Source of the DNA: Actinomycetota bacterium
Lineage (GTDB): Bacteria; Actinomycetota; Acidimicrobiia; Acidimicrobiales; CADCSY01
Reading direction: 5' to 3'
DNA: 6,682 nucleotides
Assembly: GCA_019348335.1 (NCBI GenBank)
Contig: JAHWJR010000021.1
Span: forward strand, 1,575-8,256
Shown: piece after piece, positions 1 through 5,999 of the stretch
Layout: each line of letters starts with the position of its first letter
Position numbering within the stretch: position 1 is the first letter of the stretch
Notes under the pieces: generated by a model
Seen by the model: the letters and a program-made list of their open reading frames with translations, nothing else
Told to the model about the DNA's origin: nothing
Database searches by the model: none
Made by a program: the position numbers and the translations under genes

Positions 1-942
1 CTAGCGGTCGGGCTCGACGGGGGCGGGCCCGGCCCGCTGGAGCTCACGCTCGACCTGCTCCCACGTGAGCACCTGCCCGTCGGCGGTCCGCACCGGGGCC
101 CGCCGGTCGAGGGGAAGGCCGCGATCGCGGTCGTTCTGCTCCTGGCGCAGGGCGAAGCGGAAGAACAGCACGGCGATGACCGTCCACAGGAACGTCCCAC
201 CGCCCACCTTCATCAGCATCCCGGCGAACTGCTGGTCGCTGGCCACCGAGGTCCCGAAAAGCCGGGGCAGGATGTCGTAGGCCTCGTAGACGACCCCGTC
301 GGCGAAGGTGAGCCAGCCCGCCGGGACGGTGGGAAGGATCGACTGGAGGAACAGGTAGCCCATCTGCACCGGCACGGTCAGCCGCAGCTCGGGGAGCGGT
401 CCCGCCACCGGCAACCACATCAGCAGCGCCGAGGCCACCACCACCACGTGCACCCCGTAGTGGAGGGCGCCGTTGGACACCGAGACGTTCACCATCGCCG
501 GCCAGTGGGTGAGGGCCACCACCCCGTTGAAGATCAGCGTGGCCGCCACGGGGCGGGCGAGCCGGCGCAGGACCCGGTAGGCGGTCCCCTGGCCGACGAC
601 CATGCGGGCCAGCCAGGTGGGTGTGGCCAGCAGCACCATCGGCGGCAACACGAGCGACAGCAGGAGGTGCTGGCCCATGTGGACCCCGAAGAGGTAGCGC
701 TCGCCGATGTCGTGCACGGGCCAGTCGGCGGCCACCTCGAGGGTGACCAGGGCGGCCACGAACCACGCCACCTGGCGACGGGTGACCACGGTCTCCCCCG
801 GCCGGGTGGCACGGGGCCCGACCCGGGTCATGGCCCACCAGTAGGCCAGGGCCAGGCCGGCCACCAGCGCCCACACCTCAGGGTGCGGCTGCCACCGCCA
901 CGGGTCGCCTCGCAGGACGGGGGCGGCGGCGAGCAACACCAT
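1..942 (-). CDS. ctaG: Cytochrome c oxidase assembly factor CtaG (caa3_CtaG family)
   Basis: Complete 313-residue polytopic membrane protein of the caa3_CtaG family. In Bacillus, CtaG is needed for formation of active caa3 oxidase, probably at the CuB/subunit I maturation step; it is not related to the Cox11-type protein also called CtaG in proteobacteria. Visible family marks are HMGQH (H88, H92), ALTHWP (H146), LHYGVH (H161, H165) and DQQFAGM (236-242); these histidines lie in or beside helices and are candidate metal ligands. I see roughly seven hydrophobic segments between residues 22 and 264, then a soluble charged tail of about 48 residues (265-313) containing LTWEQVERELQ. The ATG lies 2 bases after the ctaF stop, and no Shine-Dalgarno is visible in front of it (the upstream bases are pyrimidine-rich), so translation probably depends on coupling to ctaF. 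It is last in the ctaCDEFG order. The TAG stop occupies bases 1-3, so whether the operon continues is unknown. Confidence 0.93.
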   Translation of the reverse strand: MVLLAAAPVLRGDPWRWQPHPEVWALVAGLALAYWWAMTRVGPRATRPGETVVTRRQVAWFVAALVTLEVAADWPVHDIGERYLFGVHMGQHLLLSLVLPPMVLLATPTWLARMVVGQGTAYRVLRRLARPVAATLIFNGVVALTHWPAMVNVSVSNGALHYGVHVVVVASALLMWLPVAGPLPELRLTVPVQMGYLFLQSILPTVPAGWLTFADGVVYEAYDILPRLFGTSVASDQQFAGMLMKVGGGTFLWTVIAVLFFRFALRQEQNDRDRGLPLDRRAPVRTADGQVLTWEQVERELQRAGPAPVEPDR

Positions 943-944
943 GG

Positions 945-1289
945 TCAGCCGAAGAAGCGGAAGGTGGCCAGGGCCGCCAGGTACACACCCACGGCGAGCA
1001 ACAGGCCCGACACGAACATGCGGGTGAACAGGTTGCTGTCGAAGCGCAGGTGCATGAACCAGGCGACGACCAGGAAGAACTTGACGATCATCATGATGAT
1101 CAGCGAGGGCACGAGGAGGCCGCCGAGCTGGTCCTCGAAGTAGTACGTCGCCACCTCGGCGGCGGTGAGCACGGCGAGGATCAGGGCGATGCCGACGTAG
1201 GTGCGCTCGCCGGGATGGTCGTGGGCACCGTGCTCGGTCTGGGCCTCGTACTCCTCGTGCTCCACCTGGGCGGTGGTCTGCTCGCTCAT
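945..1289 (-). CDS. ctaF: Cytochrome c oxidase subunit IV (COX4_pro/CyoD family)
   Basis: A 114-residue small membrane subunit of the oxidase. It has a hydrophilic N-terminus of about 30 residues and three helices (about 32-51, 58-81 and 89-111). The signature KFFLVVAWFMHLRFD (70-84) marks the prokaryotic subunit IV/CyoD family, where the subunit helps hold subunits I and III together rather than carrying redox centres. The N-terminal tail is rich in Glu and His (H11, H20, H23, H25), which is not needed for the family fold. I chose the ATG at 1289 because AGGGG lies 5 bases upstream; the reading frame stays open far upstream, but that part overlaps ctaE and shows no family similarity. The gene begins 8 bases after ctaE and ends 2 bases before ctaG, so it is certainly co-transcribed. 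Actinobacteria such as mycobacteria use an unrelated subunit IV, so this type carries some taxonomic information. Confidence 0.92.
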   Translation of the reverse strand: MSEQTTAQVEHEEYEAQTEHGAHDHPGERTYVGIALILAVLTAAEVATYYFEDQLGGLLVPSLIIMMIVKFFLVVAWFMHLRFDSNLFTRMFVSGLLLAVGVYLAALATFRFFG

Positions 1290-1294
1290 GGTCG

Positions 1295-1299
1295 CCCCT
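1295..1299 (-). promoter_or_regulatory. Ribosome binding site of ctaF, overlapping the ctaE stop
   Basis: AGGGG, 5 bases before the ATG at 1289; its AG are the last two bases of the ctaE TAG stop. A ribosome ending ctaE would uncover or reuse this site, which fits translational coupling of subunits III and IV. Confidence 0.6.
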
Positions 1300-1954
1300 A
1301 TGCCGGGATCAGGTAGACGAGGGTGAAGATGATGATCCACACGATGTCGACGAAGTGCCAGTAGAGCCCGACGATCTCGACCGTCTCGGCCCGCCCGGAG
1401 GGCAGCCGGCCCCGCAGCGACATCACGAACAGGCTCAGCAGCATGAGGATGCCGAGCGTCACGTGCACGCCGTGGAAGCCGGTCAGGGTGTAGAACGCCG
1501 AACCCTGCAGGTTGGTGGTGTAGCCCAGGCCCTCGCGCACGAACGTGGTGAACTCGTAGACCTGGCCGGCGACGAAGGTCGCCCCCAGCAGGGCGGTGGT
1601 GAGCAGCCAGGTGCGGGCCCGGCGGTGGTCGGCCCGCTGGATGGAGGACAGGGCCAGCACCATGGTCAGCGAGCTCATCAGCAGCACGAAGGAGCTGACC
1701 GACGTGAAGGGGATGTCGTAGATGTCGCCCACCGGCGGCCCGGCGGTGACCTCCCGGGTGCGGTAGAGCAGGAAGGTCGAGATCAGGCCCCCGAACAGCA
1801 GGCACTCCGACCCGAGGAACAGCCACATGGCCAGCTTCTCGTTGGACAGCCCGGTGCTGGTGTGGTGCGCCGGGGTGGTGGCGTCGTGGGCGACGTGGGC
1901 GGCGCCCTCGGGCACCGCTCCCGCCGGTGCCGCCGTCTGCTCGCTCACGCTCAC
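1298..1954 (-). CDS. ctaE: Cytochrome c oxidase subunit III (canonical)
   Basis: A 218-residue subunit III of the five-helix bacterial form, which binds subunit I and helps sustain proton uptake and turnover. Hydrophilic N-terminus (1-38) with four histidines (H20, H23, H30, H31), then five helices: about 42-64, 86-104, 115-135, 155-180 and 195-216. Conserved marks are all present: GSECLLF (E50), LLMSSLT (91-97), QVYEF (E134), GFHGVHVTLG (H161, H164) and YWHFVDIVW (H200, D203). The GTG start overlaps the ctaD TGA stop as GTGA. An AGGAGG sits 4 bases before this GTG but 10 bases before a second in-frame GTG two codons later (1948), so either could be used; the difference is two residues. The TAG stop is embedded in the Shine-Dalgarno of ctaF. 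This is the regular subunit III of the complex, in contrast to the divergent copy at 5999-6652. Confidence 0.95.
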   Translation of the reverse strand: MSVSEQTAAPAGAVPEGAAHVAHDATTPAHHTSTGLSNEKLAMWLFLGSECLLFGGLISTFLLYRTREVTAGPPVGDIYDIPFTSVSSFVLLMSSLTMVLALSSIQRADHRRARTWLLTTALLGATFVAGQVYEFTTFVREGLGYTTNLQGSAFYTLTGFHGVHVTLGILMLLSLFVMSLRGRLPSGRAETVEIVGLYWHFVDIVWIIIFTLVYLIPA

Positions 1955-3993
1955 GATGCCTCCTCGTCGTCGTCCCCACCGGAGGCGGCGCCGACCTCGG
2001 CCAGCTCCTGGTCGTGGCCTTCGTCGGGCCCGTGGTCGCCGTGGTCACCGTGCCCGGCGTCGGGGTCGACCGAGGGTTCCAGCCCCAGGCCGAAGGCGCC
2101 GGCGATGATGATCACGCCACCGAGGGCGGCCAGCCAGTAGGTGAAGATGAGCCCGTAGGCGATCAGGGGCAGGCCGATGGCCAGGACGATGGGCCAGTAC
2201 GACGGCGACGGCAGGTGGATGGCCGAGACGTCGACGTCGGGCTCGTCGCCGCCGGCCAGGCGTGACGCCTCGTCGACCCGGCTCAGGTAGGTGAAGCGCT
2301 CACGGCGGACGGGACGGCCCTGCTCGTCCTCGCCGTACTTGCGGTGCCACCAGTCGTCGAGGTGCTCGACGGTGGGCTCGACGTCGAAGTTGTGGGCCGG
2401 CGGCGGCGACGACGTGGCCCACTCGAGCGTGCGGCCGTCCCACGGGTCGGCGCCGGCATGGGGGTTCTTGCGGCTGACGGCCACGTTGTAGACCCACATG
2501 AGGAACGAGATGGCGATGAGGAACGACCCGATGGTCTCCAGCAGGTTCATGAGGTCCCACCCCATGCCTTCGGGATAGGTCGCGGTGCGCCGCGGCATGC
2601 CCTGGAGCCCCACGATGTGCATGGGTCCGAAGGTGAGGTTGAAGCCGACGAACATCATCCAGAAGTGCGCCTTGCCGATGCGTTCACTCAGCTTGTGGCC
2701 GAAGATCTTGGGCCACCAGTAGTAGATGCCGGCGAAGATGCCGAACATCGAGCCCCCGAACAGCACGTAGTGGAAGTGGGCCACGATGAAGTAGGTGTCG
2801 GTCTGCTGGGTGTCGTGGGGCGCCACCGAGTGCATCACGCCGGAGAGGCCGCCGATGGTGAACTGGGACACCAGGGCCACGGCGAAGAGCATGGCCGTGG
2901 TGAAGATCAGCTTCCCCTTCCACAGGGTGCCGATCCAGTTGAAGATCTTCACGCCGGTGGGCACGGCGATGAACATGGTCGACAGCGAGAACGCCGCCAC
3001 CGACACCGGGCCGATGCCGGAGGCGAACATGTGGTGGGCCCACACGCCCCAGCCCATGAACCCGATGGCGATGCCCGAGAAGACCATGAAGGGGTAGCCG
3101 AACAGGGGCTTGCGGGCGAAGGTGGGGATGACGTCGGAGACGATGCCGAAGGCGGGCAGGACGAGGATGTAGACCTCGGGGTGCCCGAAGATCCAGAACA
3201 GGTGCTGCCACAGCAGCGGGTCGGCCCCGGCTTCGACGTTGAAGAAGTTGGCGCCGAAGAGGCGGTCGAACATCAGCAGGAACAGCGCCACGGTGATGAC
3301 CGGGATGGCGAACAGCAGCAGGAACTGGGCCACCAGCGCCATCCACACGAACACCGGCATGCGCAGCAGCGTCATGCCCGGGGCCCGCATGTTGAGGCAG
3401 GTGGTGATGAGGTTCACCGCACCCAGCAGCGAGGCGATGCCCGTGATCTGCAGACCGAGGGTCCAGAAGTCGATGCCGTGGCCGGGTGAGTACGCCACGC
3501 CGGAGAGCGGGGCGTAGTTGAACCAACCGCCGTCGGGAGCGCCGCCCAGGAAGAAGCTGGAGTAGAGGAACAGGCCCCCGAACAGGAACACCCAGTAGCT
3601 GAGGGCGTTGAGGCGGGGGAAGGCGACGTCGCGGGCCCCGATCATCAACGGGATCAGGTAGTTCGAGAACGCCGCCAGCATCGGCATGATCACCAGGAAG
3701 ACCATGGTGGTGCCGTGCATGGTGAACATCTGGTTGTAGACCTGCGGGTCGAGCACCTGGCCGTTGGGCTGCGCCAGCTGGGCCCGGATGAGGAGCGCCT
3801 CGAGGCCGCCGAGGGCGAAGAACACCATGGCCGTGGCGCCGTAGAGGATGCCGATCTTCTTGTGGTCGACGGTGGTGAGCCACGACCGCCAGCCGTAGCT
3901 CGACGAGGGCCGGGTGAAGGCGCCCAGGGGGTTGCGCACCGGCTCGTCGCCGGCGGCGAGCTCCAGCGGTGGGCGCTCCTCGGTCAGTGCCAT
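1951..3993 (-). CDS. ctaD: Cytochrome c oxidase subunit I, with C-terminal two-helix extension
   Basis: Catalytic subunit, 680 residues: reduces O2 to water at heme a3-CuB and pumps protons. Family A1 by its HPEVY motif. Ligands by position: heme a H93 and H408, heme a3 H406, CuB H271, H320 and H321, with Y275 the expected His-Tyr crosslink partner (H271) and E273 the D-channel glutamate. D122 in IGARDVAFPRLN is the likely D-channel entry, and K349 in TGVKIFNW the K-channel lysine. Twelve core helices span about 46-503. The usual subunit I ends near residue 530; here a linker (505-598) leads to two more helices (about 599-619 and 621-638) and a His/Asp/Glu-rich tail (641-680) with H648, H651, H654 and H660. 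The start is ATG with GAGGAG 9 bases upstream. The frame stays open upstream to about 4443, but that part lies inside ctaC and has no oxidase motif. The gene begins 22 bases after ctaC and its stop overlaps ctaE by 4 bases. Confidence 0.97.
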   Translation of the reverse strand: MALTEERPPLELAAGDEPVRNPLGAFTRPSSSYGWRSWLTTVDHKKIGILYGATAMVFFALGGLEALLIRAQLAQPNGQVLDPQVYNQMFTMHGTTMVFLVIMPMLAAFSNYLIPLMIGARDVAFPRLNALSYWVFLFGGLFLYSSFFLGGAPDGGWFNYAPLSGVAYSPGHGIDFWTLGLQITGIASLLGAVNLITTCLNMRAPGMTLLRMPVFVWMALVAQFLLLFAIPVITVALFLLMFDRLFGANFFNVEAGADPLLWQHLFWIFGHPEVYILVLPAFGIVSDVIPTFARKPLFGYPFMVFSGIAIGFMGWGVWAHHMFASGIGPVSVAAFSLSTMFIAVPTGVKIFNWIGTLWKGKLIFTTAMLFAVALVSQFTIGGLSGVMHSVAPHDTQQTDTYFIVAHFHYVLFGGSMFGIFAGIYYWWPKIFGHKLSERIGKAHFWMMFVGFNLTFGPMHIVGLQGMPRRTATYPEGMGWDLMNLLETIGSFLIAISFLMWVYNVAVSRKNPHAGADPWDGRTLEWATSSPPPAHNFDVEPTVEHLDDWWHRKYGEDEQGRPVRRERFTYLSRVDEASRLAGGDEPDVDVSAIHLPSPSYWPIVLAIGLPLIAYGLIFTYWLAALGGVIIIAGAFGLGLEPSVDPDAGHGDHGDHGPDEGHDQELAEVGAASGGDDDEEAS
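1959..1964 (-). promoter_or_regulatory. Ribosome binding site of ctaE
   Basis: AGGAGG within the last codons of ctaD. It is 4 bases before the GTG at 1954 and 10 bases before the in-frame GTG at 1948, so its spacing does not settle which of the two is used. Confidence 0.7.
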
Positions 3994-4013
3994 CAGCGGT
4001 CGCTCCTCGGCAT
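3993..4013 (-). other. Possible six-codon reading frame between ctaC and ctaD
   Basis: In the 22-base gap after ctaC there is an ATG followed by five codons and TGA (peptide MPRSDR). A GGAG lies 5 bases before this ATG; it is formed by the last ctaC codons and the ctaC TGA falls between the GGAG and the ATG. The mini-frame's own TGA overlaps the ctaD ATG as TGATG. The layout would allow ribosomes finishing ctaC to restart here and then again at ctaD. It may equally be chance, since ctaD has its own GAGGAG site. The sequence alone does not show that it is translated. Confidence 0.3.
4003..4008 (-). promoter_or_regulatory. Ribosome binding site of ctaD
   Basis: GAGGAG, 9 bases before the ATG at 3993. 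It decides the ctaD start, because the open frame continues upstream into ctaC without any other suitable signal. It lies within a possible six-codon reading frame (3993-4013), so translation of that frame would run across this site. Confidence 0.7.
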
Positions 4014-4015
4014 GG

Positions 4016-5206
4016 TCACTCCAGCGTCTCCAGGTAGGCGTAGAGGGCGTCGATGTCGGCCTCGGTGAGCTGACCGACGACCATCTTGGACCCGGCCTTG
4101 CGCTGCGGGTCGCGCAGCCACGCCTCCAACTCGTTGCGGTCGTTGAGGTCGTAGATGCAGCCGGCAAAGCAGTCGCGGCTGAACAGGTGGGTGAGGTCGG
4201 GCGCCGCCGGGGCGTCCTCGGCGACCTCGTCGTAGGCGCCCTCGACCACGTGGCAGCCGGAGCAGCCCCGCTGCTGGAACAGCTCGAAGCCCTCGGCGGC
4301 CAGGCCGGACACGGGCTCCACCGGCTCCTCCTGCATGTCCTCGACCCAGGCGTCCCAGCTGGTGGCGTCGTGGGCCACCACCTTGAGCCGCATGTTGGCG
4401 TGGGAGACGCCGCAGAACTCGGCGCACTGGCCCGAGTAGACACCCGGCTCGTCGGCCTCGAGCAACCAGTTGTGGACCCGGCCGGGGACCACGTCGCGCT
4501 TCCCGTTGAGCTTCGGCGCCCAGAAGGAGTGGATGACGTCGACCGACCGGAGGGTCAGGTAGACCCGCTGGCCGGCGGGGATGTGCAGCTCGTTGGCGGT
4601 GACGATGCCGTCGGTGATGCCGAAGTCGGGCTGGCTGGGGTACTCGTAGCCCCACCAGAACTGGGCGCCGGTGACGTCGACCTCGAGCGCCTCTCCCTTG
4701 GCCGGCTCGGCGTTGAGCTCGAAGACCACCGGCACGGTGAACACGGCCACCCCGGCCAGCACCAGGGCGGGGAGGATGGTCCAGCCGATCTCCAGCCGGG
4801 TGTTGCCGTGGAGCTGGGCCGGCATCTCGCCGGCGTCGGCGACACCGTCGTCGGCGTCGCCGCGGTACCGCCACTTCACGATGGCGTAGACGATCAGGCC
4901 CTCGACCACCACGAAGACGAGCACCGCGACCCAGAAGATGGGGTTGAAGAGGTTGTCGAGGGTGCGGGCAAAGGAGCCCTCGGGCTGGAGCATGTCCTGC
5001 GGGGCGTCGGACGCGCAGCCGGCCAGGAGGACCAGGGAGGCGACGGCCAGGAACCAGGGTCGGGGCAGGAGCCGGCGTCGGTGCCGGCGGCGAGTAACGG
5101 TGGTGGCGCTCACAGGAGTCAGTGGAGGACCAGTTCCTTCGTCGGCGGGGCCGCTACGGGGGCGTCCAGCCTCCCCCATGGGGCCGGGCGTGGCCAAGTC
5201 AGCCAC
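4016..5206 (-). CDS. ctaC: Cytochrome c oxidase subunit II with fused cytochrome c (caa3 type)
   Basis: Electron-entry subunit, 396 residues as drawn. An Arg-rich stretch (39-45) precedes a hydrophobic segment ending in the lipobox LLAGC, so the mature protein likely begins at lipid-modified C64. Two helices follow (about 88-110 and 139-162), then an extracytoplasmic cupredoxin domain with a full CuA site: H226, C261, E263, C265, H269 and M272; W184/W185 in AQFWWGYEY mark the electron-entry patch. A C-terminal cytochrome c (about 302-396) has CSGCH (C315, C318, H319) and likely distal ligand M375. An unusual cysteine pair, C346 and C350, lies between the two heme ligands. The start is uncertain: GTG at 5206 overlaps the upstream gene by 8 bases and has GAGGG 5 bases ahead, but puts about 38 residues before the signal peptide; GTG at 5113 gives a normal-length lipoprotein signal but has no visible ribosome site. 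Confidence 0.94.
   Translation of the reverse strand: MADLATPGPMGEAGRPRSGPADEGTGPPLTPVSATTVTRRRHRRRLLPRPWFLAVASLVLLAGCASDAPQDMLQPEGSFARTLDNLFNPIFWVAVLVFVVVEGLIVYAIVKWRYRGDADDGVADAGEMPAQLHGNTRLEIGWTILPALVLAGVAVFTVPVVFELNAEPAKGEALEVDVTGAQFWWGYEYPSQPDFGITDGIVTANELHIPAGQRVYLTLRSVDVIHSFWAPKLNGKRDVVPGRVHNWLLEADEPGVYSGQCAEFCGVSHANMRLKVVAHDATSWDAWVEDMQEEPVEPVSGLAAEGFELFQQRGCSGCHVVEGAYDEVAEDAPAAPDLTHLFSRDCFAGCIYDLNDRNELEAWLRDPQRKAGSKMVVGQLTEADIDALYAYLETLE
5016..5113 (-). other. Lipoprotein signal peptide region of ctaC (from alternative GTG start)
   Basis: Counted from the in-frame GTG at 5113, an n-region with seven arginines and one histidine is followed by a hydrophobic core and the lipobox LLAGC, with the cysteine at residue 33. 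That is an ordinary length for a bacterial lipoprotein signal. From the GTG at 5206 the same cysteine is residue 64, which is unusually late. This supports lipid anchoring either way and raises the possibility that translation begins at 5113; the missing Shine-Dalgarno at 5113 speaks against it. Confidence 0.5.
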
Positions 5207-5999
5207 CCTTGCCCTCGCCGTCCTCGGCCTTGGGCTCCTTCTCGCCCTCCCCGTGCTCCTCGGCTCCCTCGGCTTCCCCGGCTTCCTCGCCGTGGTCGGC
5301 GACGTGCTCCTCGATCTCGCGCTCGCCGGCCACCGCCCCGACGATGCCGCCGGCCACGAGGGCGACCGCCCCGGCCACCACGACGCCGGTCAGCACCGAC
5401 GAGCTGAGCCGGGGACGGCTGGTGAGCAGCACGGCGACACCGAGGATGGCGCTGGCCACGACGATGGCGATGACCGTGGACCCGGTCTTGGGCAGGGCCA
5501 GCAGCACCCGGGAGAACGTCAGCACGACGAGGCCGATGCCGAGGGCGGCCAGGGTCGGGATCTCGACCGGGTACATCACCTGGTTGCGCAGGCGCTGGTT
5601 GGCGGCCGGGTCGCCCGTGGCCCGCTCGGCCCAGCCTTGCACCATCCACTCGAACAGCGTCACCGCCAGGATGGCCAGCCCGACGTAGAGCAGGGCGCCG
5701 CCGGTGGCCAGACCGACCAGGGCGACGCCGGCGCCGAGGGCAGCCAGCGCCGGCCATGCCGCCGGGAACCGGGTGGCGTAGCTGCGGGGGCCGGCCGCCA
5801 TGGCACCGGCACCCTGGGCGGCCACGTTGCCGTCACGCAGCACCACCAGGGTGATCCCCGGGATGGCGGCGGCCACGGCGAGGAAGCCGAGCACCAGCGT
5901 GCCGAACTTCTCCCCGCCACTGGACAGCACGTAGACGAGCCAACCGATGGCGGCGAAGGTGGTCACCGCCAGCCAGAACCGCGACCCGAGCGTGAGCAT
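5199..5999 (-). CDS. Uncharacterised seven-helix membrane protein with acidic tail
   Basis: I do not recognise this 266-residue protein. About seven hydrophobic segments are visible (roughly 8-27, 33-54, 83-99, 101-119, 146-168, 174-193 and 203-225). Between segments four and five is a hydrophilic loop (about 120-145) with QGWAERATGDP and an Asn/Arg-rich stretch, likely the most conserved part. The last 41 residues (226-266) are hydrophilic and dominated by Glu and Gly, with three histidines (H232, H236, H249). No heme, copper or catalytic motif is evident and there is no signal peptide beyond the first helix. The ATG overlaps the preceding stop as TGATG, with GGAAGG 9 bases upstream; the stop overlaps the proposed ctaC start by 8 bases. 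Such coupling to a subunit III-like gene and to ctaC suggests an accessory subunit or assembly role in the oxidase. That is inference from context only. Confidence 0.85.
   Translation of the reverse strand: MLTLGSRFWLAVTTFAAIGWLVYVLSSGGEKFGTLVLGFLAVAAAIPGITLVVLRDGNVAAQGAGAMAAGPRSYATRFPAAWPALAALGAGVALVGLATGGALLYVGLAILAVTLFEWMVQGWAERATGDPAANQRLRNQVMYPVEIPTLAALGIGLVVLTFSRVLLALPKTGSTVIAIVVASAILGVAVLLTSRPRLSSSVLTGVVVAGAVALVAGGIVGAVAGEREIEEHVADHGEEAGEAEGAEEHGEGEKEPKAEDGEGKGG

Noticed and set aside
1290..2048. Upstream extension of the ctaF frame giving a protein of 367 residues
   Set aside because: The extra part overlaps all of ctaE out of frame and is Arg/His/Pro-rich; the ATG at 1289 with AGGGG gives a normal subunit IV length.
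2010..2060. Tandem DNA repeat at the CtaD tail (GHGDHGDHG)
   Set aside because: Only two to three imperfect units of nine bases are present, too short to call a repeat element; it is treated as protein composition.
2344..3489. Plus-strand open frame of 381 codons antisense to ctaD
   Set aside because: Highly repetitive His/Glu/Gly/Asp composition without hydrophobic core or motif; a shadow of the ctaD reading frame in GC-rich DNA.
3994..4443. Upstream extension of the ctaD frame giving a protein of 830 residues
   Set aside because: The added 150 residues are Ser/Thr/Pro/Arg-rich shadow of ctaC, carry no oxidase motif, and a proper ATG with a ribosome site exists at 3993.
5114..5198. Promoter or regulatory leader before ctaC
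   Set aside because: I searched for -35/-10-like elements and inverted repeats in this stretch and found nothing convincing; it is also coding if the GTG at 5206 is used.
3914..5407. Plus-strand open frame of 497 codons antisense to ctaC and the start of ctaD
   Set aside because: It lies fully opposite genes with intact catalytic motifs, has no recognisable domain, and its Gly/Val/His/Glu-rich content is what the reverse complement of GC-rich codons gives.
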